Of a stretch of DNA of 29,948 bases, positions 1 through 8,094 are shown one piece after another. Position numbers and translations under genes: made by a program. Below the pieces are notes generated by a model. It had not been told where the DNA came from. It made no database searches and saw only the letters and a list, made by a program, of their open reading frames with translations. The stretch is from a virus, in IMG/VR virus record IMGVR_UViG_3300047094_001608, positions 1 through 29,948 of that record; one strand, 5' to 3'. Each line of letters starts with the position of its first letter. Positions within the stretch are counted from its first letter, which is position 1.

Positions 1-78
1 AAAGACCGTGACGAGATTTGGAAAATGTACTACGAGCTAAAAGGCAATCTGACGGCTATTAGCAAGGAGCAAAAATGA
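1..78 (+). CDS. 3' end of a virion-region gene (partial)
   Basis: An open frame runs in from the left edge and ends at TGA 76-78. Only the last 25 residues are visible, ending ISKEQK. The stop overlaps the start of the next gene in an ATGA arrangement, which is usual for translationally coupled phage genes. Nothing in the visible part identifies the product; from its neighbours it is probably a tail or fibre gene. Confidence 0.6.
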   Translation, partial: KDRDEIWKMYYELKGNLTAISKEQK

Positions 79-521
79 GCCAAGCACTAATCGACGAGCT
101 TTCAAAAGCCGAATACGCTTCGATGAGCGACCAAGCGGCAGCCGATGCAATCAACGCGAAGACGGTGACGGTGCGCAAGCCTGTTGACTTATGGATGGTG
201 GTAGAGCATTCGTCCAGGAATGGCTACAGGGCCAAGCTTGAGCTAGCAAGAACGAACGGCAACCATCCATGCCAAGAAACGGCAATCAACATTCTTGAGT
301 ATATCAATTCGCCAAGGCTGCAGACGGTCGACATGGATTTGCCGTCTACGCGCGGAATGGTGCAAGCCTTAGTGCAATGCCAATTCGCTACGCAAGCAAT
401 GGCCGATGAACTATTGGCCCTGGCGGATCAAACCGTTCGATGGGTCGACCACAACGGCATCGGCACGCTAGGCAGGGGTGCAGTCCAGAACGCTCGCAAG
501 GAAATAAATAATGCCCAATGA
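75..521 (+). CDS. Phage hypothetical protein, 148 aa
   Basis: A soluble, mostly helical protein with no signal peptide or membrane segment. Its C-terminal part (about residues 88-148) has a short helix, an ELLALAD stretch, and a GIGTLGRGAVQNARK-type end. This resembles a class of small phage proteins often found beside tail-fibre genes, whose function is unknown to me. It starts at the ATG that overlaps the upstream stop, 6 bases after AAGGAG. It overlaps the next gene by 11 bases. It is probably a virion or virion-assembly protein, by position only. Confidence 0.75.
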   Translation: MSQALIDELSKAEYASMSDQAAADAINAKTVTVRKPVDLWMVVEHSSRNGYRAKLELARTNGNHPCQETAINILEYINSPRLQTVDMDLPSTRGMVQALVQCQFATQAMADELLALADQTVRWVDHNGIGTLGRGAVQNARKEINNAQ

Positions 522-1011
522 CATCCTGATTAAATACGGTTCTCAACAGACGATCACGGCGGCTATTGCTTCGCTTGCATCCGACACAAACTTGCTTGCG
601 GGGCTTGAATCGTCGATCATAGACAACACAAGCGACGGCTACGAGGATATAATCCTCAGCGGATTTATCACGGTCGGAACAGGCCCAACAGCATCGCGCA
701 TAATTGAAGTTTGGGCCGTCGCATGGAATGGCTCGGGCTGGCCGGACGTGTTCGATGGTACGACCTCGGCAGAAACGATAACCTCGGCAGACATAAAAAA
801 CTCGATTTGCAAATCGGTCGCAAGCATATCGACGACCAACACGGCAGACCGACGCTACGACTTCACAGGTGTCTCGGCTAGATCGGTTTTCGGCGGGGTG
901 TTACCCAGTAAATTTGTTTTGTTTGTAACCCACTCGACTGGCGCGAATCTTAATTCGACCGCAGGCAATCAGGGATTGTTCTACGAGGGCGTTAGGCCCC
1001 AGGTGCAATAA
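511..1011 (+). CDS. Probable virion/tail-fibre accessory protein, 166 aa
   Basis: The sequence is rich in Ser, Thr, Gly and Ile with alternating hydrophobic residues, suggesting a beta-sandwich. There is no signal peptide or membrane segment. Segments such as FITVGTG and VFGGVLPSKFVLFVTHSTG look like beta-strands of a structural protein. It ends with the TAATG overlap to the LamG gene. Position among fibre genes suggests a distal tail or adhesion component, but I do not recognise a named family. Confidence 0.7.
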   Translation: MPNDILIKYGSQQTITAAIASLASDTNLLAGLESSIIDNTSDGYEDIILSGFITVGTGPTASRIIEVWAVAWNGSGWPDVFDGTTSAETITSADIKNSICKSVASISTTNTADRRYDFTGVSARSVFGGVLPSKFVLFVTHSTGANLNSTAGNQGLFYEGVRPQVQ

Positions 1012-1748
1012 TGAGCGAACGCGGTTTGGTCGGTGCGTGGTGTCCATCGCTTGGGGCTACAGGCTTTCGCTTGCTAGATCGAAGCGGGCGAAACAATCAT
1101 TGCTCGATGCTGAATACTGCGTCAACGGCATGGCGAACGAGCGGCGGCAAGCTTGCGTTTTCACACGACGGAACTGACGACCGGGTGTTTAGTAGCTTGT
1201 TTCAAATGTCGGCGATGAGCAACCAGACAAACAGTTTTTCGATTTGGATTAACCCAACAACGACAGGCTCTAACGCCAGGATTTTTGGGATCGGAGAATT
1301 TGGGGTTTCGTTCGGACTGAAATTTAATTTTCAGAATCTGGAGTTTATCTTCGGTGGGACTGCGATTCTTTCTGTTGTTATGACCTCGGCGGCTTACGCC
1401 AATCGATGGACGCATATTTGCGGGGTTGCGGATGCTTCTGGATCGCGGCTATTTTTTGACGGAGTGCAAGTAGGCACTCGATCCGACACGGTTTCCCTGG
1501 CTAAGACTAACGGGTTAAGTATCGGGTATAGATTTGGGGTTAATAGCGAGTTTTATTCTGGACTTACAGATGATTTTCGGGTCTATTCTCGAACGCTGAC
1601 GCTACCAGAAATCCGGCAGATGTACATCGGCGGCAGGGGCTACGGGCTTTTGCCAGAGCGACCAAGACGACGCGGTAAAGCGGCGGGGGCAGCATTCAAG
1701 GCATATTGGGCTAGGCGTCAATCACAACTAATTGGAGGCGGTGTCTAA
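1011..1748 (+). CDS. LamG/concanavalin-like domain virion protein, 245 aa
   Basis: A LamG-like (concanavalin A fold) jelly roll spans about residues 1-205. It opens RGLVGAWCPSLGATG, then LDRSGRNNH, later SFSIWI, WTHICGVADASG, RLFFDGVQVG and a DDFRVYSRTLTLPEIRQMY end, all typical of LamG proteins. Such domains bind glycans, so a host-surface adhesin on the tail is likely. The tail (residues 206-245) is basic (RPRRRG) and ends AYWARRQSQLIGGGV. I associate this ending with planctomycete and phage LamG proteins, where it may anchor the protein to the virion. It is coupled to both neighbours by one-base overlaps. Confidence 0.85.
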   Translation: MSERGLVGAWCPSLGATGFRLLDRSGRNNHCSMLNTASTAWRTSGGKLAFSHDGTDDRVFSSLFQMSAMSNQTNSFSIWINPTTTGSNARIFGIGEFGVSFGLKFNFQNLEFIFGGTAILSVVMTSAAYANRWTHICGVADASGSRLFFDGVQVGTRSDTVSLAKTNGLSIGYRFGVNSEFYSGLTDDFRVYSRTLTLPEIRQMYIGGRGYGLLPERPRRRGKAAGAAFKAYWARRQSQLIGGGV

Positions 1749-3076
1749 TGTACCCAAGAAACGCAGCAAGCCCGGAAAGAGTATCGATTGGTCCAGTCGT
1801 CCAAATCAGCGATGGTGCGGTGCAAACGGCAGGCGTGACCGTTCGGGTCTTGCCTTTCGGCGGCTCTGAGGCTAACGGGGCCGGGACGGTGGCTTACTCG
1901 ACGGATGGCGTAGTCTTGTACACGCCGACACAAGCCGAGACTAATTACACTTCATTCGTTTTGATCGCCAAGAAAACGGGATGCATTCCGGCGAGCGTAA
2001 CGGTGGTGACTAGCGAATCAACCGTGAGCGGGCGAGTCTATGTTGCGACCAATGGCGACAAGACCGGATACACAGCGACAGTCTCGGATAAGACAGGATT
2101 CAGCCTATTGGCCGGAACTGGCCTTGGTGCTCAAAGCGGATCGGTGGCGCTAGTAACGAAAGTCGAAGAGCTTGGGGCCAATGCGCTGACGGCTAACAGT
2201 GCGGTAGATGCAATTCCAACGGCGGTTTGGAACGCATTGCTTGCCAGCTACACGACGGCTAACACCTTCGGCGCTCGGGTTATTCGGTCGGCCAACTCGA
2301 ATAACACAGTCCAGATAACCGGCGGCGGCAGTAATCATATCTTCGCAGTGCTTCACGACGCCGAGCCAAACTCGATTCCCGAAGATGCTTTCGTTGATGG
2401 TGCGTTGTCGGCTCGGGTGATTGCAACCGACGCTATCGACTCCGATGCAATGGCAGCAAGTGCGAACACTGAGATCGCCAACGCAGTGGCAGCTACTCAG
2501 GCCCTTAGCAGGCTCGACAGCATGATCGAGAGCGATGGAGCGGGGCAATTCCGCTTCGATACGATCGCCTTGGAGCAAGCCCCAGCCGGCGGCGGTGGCA
2601 GTGGGACGGACTGGAACACGAATGAACGAGCAGCGTTCCGAACGATCCTTGGGTTCAATTCAGCGGGTGATATTTTGGATCCGACGAGCGGGATTCTGGA
2701 TGAGATTCGCGACTCGATCACGGGCAGCCAAACGATCAACGTCTACCCTGTTTCGGCATCGACGCCTGAGCGGGTGGCAGGAACTACATTGACGTTCTAC
2801 AGGGACGAATCGAGATCGGTTTCGGTGGCTACTGATTTCACGCTTACCAATCTCACGCTCCAATTCACGGTCGAGGATCAAGACGGGACCGATGTCTACA
2901 CGCTCAACAACGCGTCAATCAATCGATCGGGCCAGACCTTTACCATACCGATCACCACAGCGGTTACGGGTGGGCTAGGACAGTACCGTTGGTCGATGCG
3001 GGACGTTACTGGCGGTGGCAATAGCGTGATCTCCAGAGGCGTTCTCGCAGTCGAAGAGGCGGCGTCCAATGGCTAA
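1748..3076 (+). CDS. Tail fibre / baseplate-like protein, 442 aa
   Basis: This is a multidomain virion protein. Residues 1-130 are beta-rich and Ig-like. A middle part with AVWNALLASYTTANTFGARV and alanine-rich helices (about 140-265) looks like a trimeric fibre shaft. A glycine-rich hinge GGGGSG lies near 278. The C-terminal part (about 325-442) is a beta-sandwich with FYRDESRSVSV and LTLQFTVEDQDG, similar in style to BppU-type baseplate N-terminal domains. A role in host attachment is inferred. The gene overlaps the HNH gene by 8 bases. Confidence 0.75.
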   Translation: MYPRNAASPERVSIGPVVQISDGAVQTAGVTVRVLPFGGSEANGAGTVAYSTDGVVLYTPTQAETNYTSFVLIAKKTGCIPASVTVVTSESTVSGRVYVATNGDKTGYTATVSDKTGFSLLAGTGLGAQSGSVALVTKVEELGANALTANSAVDAIPTAVWNALLASYTTANTFGARVIRSANSNNTVQITGGGSNHIFAVLHDAEPNSIPEDAFVDGALSARVIATDAIDSDAMAASANTEIANAVAATQALSRLDSMIESDGAGQFRFDTIALEQAPAGGGGSGTDWNTNERAAFRTILGFNSAGDILDPTSGILDEIRDSITGSQTINVYPVSASTPERVAGTTLTFYRDESRSVSVATDFTLTNLTLQFTVEDQDGTDVYTLNNASINRSGQTFTIPITTAVTGGLGQYRWSMRDVTGGGNSVISRGVLAVEEAASNG

Positions 3077-3470
3077 GCTTTGCCGGTGCGGAAAGATTGT
3101 TGCTGACCGTTGCGAGTGCGATGGCGGTAGGTCTACGCAGCGAAGGCCACAAGCCAGGGCGAACTACGATTGGACCCATCGAGTAGCCTCGGAGCGACTG
3201 AGGGCAGAGCGACCATTGTGCGAGCGGTGCGTTATGCTTTACGGCGTTGTCGATGCGAAACCATCGAAGGATATGCACCACATCCATCCAATCGCCAAAG
3301 CCCCTGGATTGGCGCGTGAAGCGTCCAATTGGCTTGCGGTGTGCGAGCCATGTCACGAAGCGATCGAAGGCGACGAGGCCCAAGGCATGGCTGTAAAACG
3401 ATGGAGTGACGCTAGCTATGATGAGGCGTTGCATGGGGCCAGAATGAACGGGGGGTATCAGAATGTTTGA
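3069..3470 (+). CDS. HNH endonuclease of the packaging module, 133 aa
   Basis: A metal-dependent HNH nuclease. It has the zinc-knuckle cysteines CERC (51-54) and CEPCH (92-96) around the catalytic HHIHP (70-74) and Asn87. An extra N-terminal CRC/CEC cysteine group (residues 5-17) may form a second small metal site. HNH proteins directly upstream of the terminase genes are a known component of the packaging machine of many HK97-like and lambda-like cos phages, where they assist terminase cleavage. The short gap that follows could hold the cos site. Confidence 0.9.
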   Translation: MAKLCRCGKIVADRCECDGGRSTQRRPQARANYDWTHRVASERLRAERPLCERCVMLYGVVDAKPSKDMHHIHPIAKAPGLAREASNWLAVCEPCHEAIEGDEAQGMAVKRWSDASYDEALHGARMNGGYQNV

Positions 3471-3553
3471 TACTAAGCCCGCTCGATCGCTCGTGGTCGC
3501 GCCTGTTACGCTCCGCAAAATTGGCAGTTTAGGTCAGGGAGGCTAGGTTTTTC
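3471..3553 (+). other. Gap between HNH and terminase: candidate cos region
   Basis: This 83-base gap holds no gene. It contains a GC-rich, symmetric-looking stretch (CTCGATCGCTCG, 3482-3493) and a GGGAGG before the small terminase start. In cos phages whose HNH gene precedes the terminases, the cleavage site usually lies close to this junction. No cut site can be read directly, so this is an inference from context. Confidence 0.25.
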
Positions 3554-4033
3554 ATGGTAAAGGGCCGAAAACCGCTTTCTAACGCAGTCAAAGAGGCATC
3601 CGGGGCTTTTGCTAAGGATCCACAGCGACGCAACGCAGACGAGCCAAAACCGAAGCTAGGCAGGCCCAAGATTCCCGAGGCGGTCGAGTCGGATGTAGCG
3701 GCGAAATCTCGTTGGCATTGGGTTTGCGATCAACTCGAATCCATGAACTTACTTGCCGAGACCGATCAGGGCTTGATCGCGGGCTATTGTCTCGATTATT
3801 CGATGATGCTTTCGCTATGGGAATCGATCAAGGGCGGGCAAGTCTCGGACATGAACGCAAAAGGCGGCATAACAACCAAGCCCGAGGCGAATCAGTTCCA
3901 TAAGTTCGCCGATCGATGCCTGAAAAGGGAGGCCGAGCTAGGCTTAACTCCTTCGGCTAGGTCAAGACTCAGAGCACCCCAAAAGGATGAGGAGGATCCG
4001 TTCCAAGAGTGGCTAGCGAGGGCAACCGGGTGA
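3554..4033 (+). CDS. Terminase small subunit, P27-like, 159 aa
   Basis: The small terminase recognises phage DNA and loads the large subunit. The start VKGRKPLSNAVKEASG is followed by a proline-rich basic linker (GRPKIPEAV), a W-containing helical region (KSRWHWVCDQLESMNLL), and the C-terminal signature ELGLTPSARSRLRAP. This pattern is typical of P27-family small terminases. The length fits the family. It is followed at once by the large subunit, whose start overlaps this gene's end. Confidence 0.9.
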   Translation: MVKGRKPLSNAVKEASGAFAKDPQRRNADEPKPKLGRPKIPEAVESDVAAKSRWHWVCDQLESMNLLAETDQGLIAGYCLDYSMMLSLWESIKGGQVSDMNAKGGITTKPEANQFHKFADRCLKREAELGLTPSARSRLRAPQKDEEDPFQEWLARATG

Positions 4034-5730
4034 TAGCAAGCGGGATCGGCCAACGTGTCGAGGAATACTGCAACGCAATCGAAACGGGCGAAATCATCGC
4101 TTGCGATCGCGTTAAGGATGCGGTACGCCGATACCGGATCGACCTAGAGCACCAAAGCCAACCGGATTTCCCTTATCACTTCGATCGACGACAGGCTGAA
4201 TTAGTTTGCGAATTCTTCCCTCTCGTCTTGCGTCATTCCGTCGGAGAATTCGCGGGCAAGCCTCTCATCCTCGAAGATTGGCAGCTATTCGGGCTATGGA
4301 ACATCTTCGGCTGGAAACGCGATGAGGACGGCTCAAGGCGGTTTCGTAAAGCCTACTGGTCGATGGCTCGGAAGAATGGGAAATCGACGCTCATCGCGGG
4401 GCTTTGCCACTTCCTTGGGATGGCCGACATTGACCCAAAGACCCGCAAGCCCGAAGCGGTAGGGCAGATCCTCCTGACGGCAACCAAAAAAGAACAGGCC
4501 GACGTTGTCTATTCCGAGTGCGAAAGGATGGTTAGCCAGTCTCAACCACTACTAAAGTACACGGACATAAAAAACGAAACGATAACCTTCAAGCACAATC
4601 AATCGTTTATCCGCAAGGTGTCGAGCGAAAAGCCTTTCGACGGATTGAACCCGCATGTTGTGGTAATGGATGAGTTGCACGCATGGGGAGCGTATCATCG
4701 GAAGTTTTACGATACGATGGTGACAGGCTCGGCTAGTCGCTCGCAGCCATTGCACTTGATTATCACTACGGCAGGGGCCGACGACTCGCACCTATGGCTA
4801 GAGGAATACAACTACGCTGTCAATGTTGTTTCTGGCATCCACAGCGACAACACGCTATTCGCTCTAATCTACGAGCTAGACGATAAAGACGACCCGGGCG
4901 ATGAGGCGAACTGGAAAAAGAGCAATCCGAATCTCGGCGTTTCAGTAAAGGCTGATTACCTTCGGGAGCGATGGAACGAATCCAAGGCAACCGCGATCGG
5001 CATCAATCGATTCAAGCGGTTTCACGGAAATACCCTAGTATCATCGACCGAAAAAGCCTTCGACCTAAACGACTTCGATAATTGCGTTGGGGCTCATAGC
5101 GATTGGAACGGGGCCGATGCTTTCGGCTCAGGGGTTGACCTTGGAGCTCGCGACGACTTAGCGGCTTACGCCTTGTGTGCTCGATTCCCGATCGATACCG
5201 ACGCCAAAGGCAAAACGGTTTTCCGGTATGAGATTAAGACGCGGGCGTTTATCGCAGCAGACTCGAAGCGGGATTTGACGGCCATGCCGTTCTCGGAGTT
5301 TGTCCACACCGAAGAATTGTTCAAATGCACTTACCCGATCGAGGATTTAACCGAATCGCTAATTGAAGAGATCGAACTCTACGGCATTGAGCAAGTAGCC
5401 TATGACCCTTACAACGGGCAGCAACTCGGCGAAAAGATAGGCAAGGCTGGAGCGACGGCGGCCAGGATGGCACAGAACCAAGCCAATTTTAACGAAGCTA
5501 TCCGCGATTTTATTCAGCTAATGAAAGACGGGCGGTTGGTATTCTTGGAGTCCAAGTTGCTTCGATGGTGCGCGAACAATGCGATGATATGCAAGGATCG
5601 CCAAGATCGGTGGATGTTCGATAAGGCCAAAAGCAAAGACAAGATCGACCTAATTGTTGCGGCGGTTATGGCTTACAGGATTGCTAGTTTGCAGCCTGAG
5701 CGTTCTTCGGGTAAACTTTACGTGACTTAA
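4009..5730 (+). CDS. Terminase large subunit (ATPase/nuclease), 573 aa
   Basis: This is the motor that pumps DNA into the prohead and cuts concatemers. The N-terminal ATPase has a Walker A-like ARKNGKST (about 120-127) and Walker B VVVMDE (about 217-222), with an ITTAG coupling motif near 252. The C-terminal RNase-H-like nuclease has its acidic residues in GVDLGARDD (Asp377), AYDPYNGQ (near 463) and KIDLIVAA (near 548). It matches HK97-type large terminases in length and order. The start is uncertain: GTG 4009 is 13 bases from GGAGG, while GTG 4030 overlaps the upstream stop in a GTGA. Confidence 0.95.
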   Translation: MASEGNRVIASGIGQRVEEYCNAIETGEIIACDRVKDAVRRYRIDLEHQSQPDFPYHFDRRQAELVCEFFPLVLRHSVGEFAGKPLILEDWQLFGLWNIFGWKRDEDGSRRFRKAYWSMARKNGKSTLIAGLCHFLGMADIDPKTRKPEAVGQILLTATKKEQADVVYSECERMVSQSQPLLKYTDIKNETITFKHNQSFIRKVSSEKPFDGLNPHVVVMDELHAWGAYHRKFYDTMVTGSASRSQPLHLIITTAGADDSHLWLEEYNYAVNVVSGIHSDNTLFALIYELDDKDDPGDEANWKKSNPNLGVSVKADYLRERWNESKATAIGINRFKRFHGNTLVSSTEKAFDLNDFDNCVGAHSDWNGADAFGSGVDLGARDDLAAYALCARFPIDTDAKGKTVFRYEIKTRAFIAADSKRDLTAMPFSEFVHTEELFKCTYPIEDLTESLIEEIELYGIEQVAYDPYNGQQLGEKIGKAGATAARMAQNQANFNEAIRDFIQLMKDGRLVFLESKLLRWCANNAMICKDRQDRWMFDKAKSKDKIDLIVAAVMAYRIASLQPERSSGKLYVT

Positions 5731-5740
5731 GGAGGCTCGG

Positions 5741-7318
5741 ATGAGTTTATTTAGCGTATTTGCTCGATGGATGGGGCTAGACGATGACTCGTATTTAAGC
5801 GGGCGCAGAGTCGGCGTGAACGAGGCCCTAGGTGTCCCTCCGGCTTGGTACGCGCACAATAAGCTTACCGGGGACTTCGGTCGGATCCCTGTTGACGTTA
5901 AGCGGGTAGTTGGGCAGGGTTCGATCAACGATACTTTGCATGTTGGCTACCAGCTACTCAGGGAGCAACCGAATAAGATCCAAGCCCCATCGACTTTCAA
6001 AGAGCAATTCTTGTCCCATGCTCTTCTTAAGGGCAATGGCAGGGCAGCGATTATCCGCAACGCTCGGACGATTACCGAGCTGATTCCCATGATGCCGGAC
6101 GCGACTTGGACGATCATTCACGAGGGCGAAAAGTACCATATCACAAAGCCGGACGATCAGAGCAAAAAGAATCTTTTCGATGCTTACGATGCGGACGCCA
6201 ACGGCTACCTAGTTTTTCACGATGCCGACGTTTTGCACGTTCCCGGCTTTTCCTTCGATGGCGTCGAGGGTATCGGCTTGCTCGATGTTGCCAATAAGAC
6301 ATTCGCGACGGGCAGCGAAGAGGTCAATTTCAAGCTCAACCAACTCAAGCGGGGCTTTCGAGGCAAGCTATTCCTTGAGGCTCCATCGGGTGCGTTACGA
6401 AAGACTGAGGACGCCAAGGAGTTTATCGACGAATTCAACAAGACCGAAGCGGGCAGCGACAACGCGGCCAAGGCCGGATTGCTACGCGAAGGCATCAAGG
6501 CCAACGCAGTCTCAATGAACAACAACGACGCACAATTCGCAGCCTTGCAAGAGCTGACCCGGCAGGAAGTCGGGATGCTTTTTGGCCTTGAGGCGATGCC
6601 AGGGGATGGCGAATCGAGTAGCTACAGCACAAGGGAGCAAAGCCAACTGGCTTACCTTCAATGTCTCGACCATTGGCTAGTTAAGTTCGAGGAGCAATGC
6701 GATATGAAGCTCCGAACGCGACGCGAAAAGAGTTCGAGGGAAGTCTACTTCAAATGCAACCCGGCAGCACTCTATCGAACTGACCTAGCAACGACGATGG
6801 AATCATTCTCGAAGGCTATCGCATCAAGGATAATGAACCCGAACGAATGCCGGGCCAAGCTCGACTTGAATCCCTACATTGGCGGCGATGAGTTCATCAA
6901 CCCGGCGATCAGCACAGCGACCGGGGAGCAATCGCCAGACGAAGCCGAAGACACGCCAGAGGACGACAAGGAAGACTCGCAAGAGGACAGCCAAGAGCAA
7001 GCCCGAAACGATCGAGCTGTGGAGCAGATGCTACGGGGCTTAATCAAGACCGAAGGCAACAACGCCATCAACGCATCGAAAAAAGCTCAATTCGTCGCTT
7101 GGATCGGCAAAAAGTACCCGCAATGGGAAAACAAGCTTGCCGACAAGATCGAAGCGATCGGGCTCGACCGTGACCTAGCAAGGCTCCATTGCGAGAAATC
7201 GACGCAGATTTTAGCGGCTTTGGCGGCTCAATACGGCGGCGAATCGCTACAGAAAGCCGTCGAAAACGAGGTTAAAACGTGGGAAAACAGGCTATTTGAA
7301 CTGAAAGGCGCAAAATAA
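5741..7318 (+). CDS. HK97-family portal protein, 525 aa
   Basis: The portal forms the dodecameric DNA gate at the capsid vertex. Typical features are the N-terminal PAWYAHNKLTGDFGRIPVDV region, LLKGNGRAAI, the HVPGFSFDGVEGIG segment and a membrane-independent alpha/beta body. It has a perfect AAGGAGG ribosome binding site 5 bases before the ATG. A very acidic linker (EDDKEDSQEDSQEQ, about 410-425) is followed by about 100 residues of helical extension, longer than the usual portal. The extension may contact the protease or scaffold. The stop overlaps the protease start by one base (TAATG). Confidence 0.93.
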   Translation: MSLFSVFARWMGLDDDSYLSGRRVGVNEALGVPPAWYAHNKLTGDFGRIPVDVKRVVGQGSINDTLHVGYQLLREQPNKIQAPSTFKEQFLSHALLKGNGRAAIIRNARTITELIPMMPDATWTIIHEGEKYHITKPDDQSKKNLFDAYDADANGYLVFHDADVLHVPGFSFDGVEGIGLLDVANKTFATGSEEVNFKLNQLKRGFRGKLFLEAPSGALRKTEDAKEFIDEFNKTEAGSDNAAKAGLLREGIKANAVSMNNNDAQFAALQELTRQEVGMLFGLEAMPGDGESSSYSTREQSQLAYLQCLDHWLVKFEEQCDMKLRTRREKSSREVYFKCNPAALYRTDLATTMESFSKAIASRIMNPNECRAKLDLNPYIGGDEFINPAISTATGEQSPDEAEDTPEDDKEDSQEDSQEQARNDRAVEQMLRGLIKTEGNNAINASKKAQFVAWIGKKYPQWENKLADKIEAIGLDRDLARLHCEKSTQILAALAAQYGGESLQKAVENEVKTWENRLFELKGAK

Positions 7319-7944
7319 TGATCGAAGTCAAAGCAGAAACCAACGAGATCCTTTTAAGCGGTATTGTTGGCGATGGATGGGATGAATTTCCGATCACGCA
7401 AAAGGGCGTCGTTGATGCTTTGCGTTCTTTCGGATCCAGTCCGGTGACGATCAGAATCAATAGCCCAGGAGGCGCGGCCGATGAGGGGATCGGCATTTAC
7501 AACACACTTCGATCACACGGAGGGGAGGTCACAACGATCAACGATAGCTTAGCAGCGTCGGCGGCTAGCGTGATTTTCTTGGCCGGCAAGAATCGCCTCA
7601 TGGCTGACGGATCGCGGATTATGATCCATCGAGCGATGGCCTTCGCTATGGGCAACCAAGATGAATTGGGCAAGGTGATTTCGGCATTGAAAAGCTATGA
7701 CGCGTCGCTGGTCGATATTTACCGGCAATTCATCGGCAAGGAGCCTTCGGAGATCGAATCGCTGATGGCTGCCGAGACTTGGTACAACGTGGACGACGCT
7801 ATAGCCTCTGGCCTTGCCACAGGACGCGTCGAGAACGGCAAGAAGTACAAGAAGCCGAAGAACGCTTTCGAGTCGGCAGCGACGATGCTGGCACGCCAGA
7901 AAATGGCCCAGTTCTCAAAACACTTGACAAGCCCAGGCCAGTAG
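7318..7944 (+). CDS. ClpP-like prohead maturation protease, 208 aa
   Basis: A serine protease of the ClpP/crotonase fold that trims the capsid N-terminus during prohead maturation. NSPGGAADEGIGIYNTL (about 48-64) matches the ClpP oxyanion region. The nucleophile is Ser81 in SLAASAASVIFLAG, and His104 in RIMIHRAM is the base. The length fits phage ClpP-type proteases. It sits between portal and capsid genes in the standard order. The C-terminal end is basic and helical. A candidate promoter for the capsid gene begins inside its last codons. Confidence 0.93.
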   Translation: MIEVKAETNEILLSGIVGDGWDEFPITQKGVVDALRSFGSSPVTIRINSPGGAADEGIGIYNTLRSHGGEVTTINDSLAASAASVIFLAGKNRLMADGSRIMIHRAMAFAMGNQDELGKVISALKSYDASLVDIYRQFIGKEPSEIESLMAAETWYNVDDAIASGLATGRVENGKKYKKPKNAFESAATMLARQKMAQFSKHLTSPGQ

Positions 7945-7952
7945 TCTAGATT
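7924..7952 (+). promoter_or_regulatory. Candidate sigma70-type promoter for the capsid gene
   Basis: A perfect -35 TTGACA (7924-7929) is followed by a 17-base spacer and a -10 TAGATT (7947-7952), which matches 4 of 6 consensus bases. Transcription would begin near 7959 and give a leader of about 136 bases before the capsid ATG at 8095. It would give the most abundant virion protein its own transcript. Activity is not proven. Confidence 0.5.
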
Positions 7953-8032
7953 TATTGCGTCGGCCAGAAGTGCCAACAACTCTGCAACTTATTAGCGGCA
8001 GTGACACACGGTTAAAAACAGTTTGTTTTCCC

Positions 8033-8091
8033 GTGGCAGTCATGCCGCTATCTTGGTTTTTAGACTGCCACACAACCCAATAAGGGCAGTC
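8033..8091 (+). promoter_or_regulatory. Two mutually exclusive hairpins in the capsid gene leader
   Basis: GTGGCAGTC (8033-8041) pairs perfectly with GACTGCCAC (8063-8071), giving a 9-bp stem with a 21-base loop. The same GACTGCC (8063-8069) can instead pair with GGCAGTC (8085-8091), giving a 7-bp stem whose 3' arm includes the AAGGG ribosome binding region just before ATG 8095. The two folds cannot coexist, so the first would expose and the second would hide the translation start. A further GGCAGT lies at 7997-8002. The pairing is seen in the sequence; the switch function is inferred. Confidence 0.45.
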
Positions 8092-8094
8092 GAA

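Noticed and set aside
3006-3518. Minus-strand open frame over the HNH gene
   Set aside because: It is antisense to a gene with clear HNH motifs and lacks any recognisable domain or ribosome binding site of its own.
8023-8094. Upstream TTG start for the capsid gene
   Set aside because: There is no ribosome binding site before TTG. The 24 extra residues are not capsid-like and would cover the leader hairpins. ATG 8095 has AAGGG before it.
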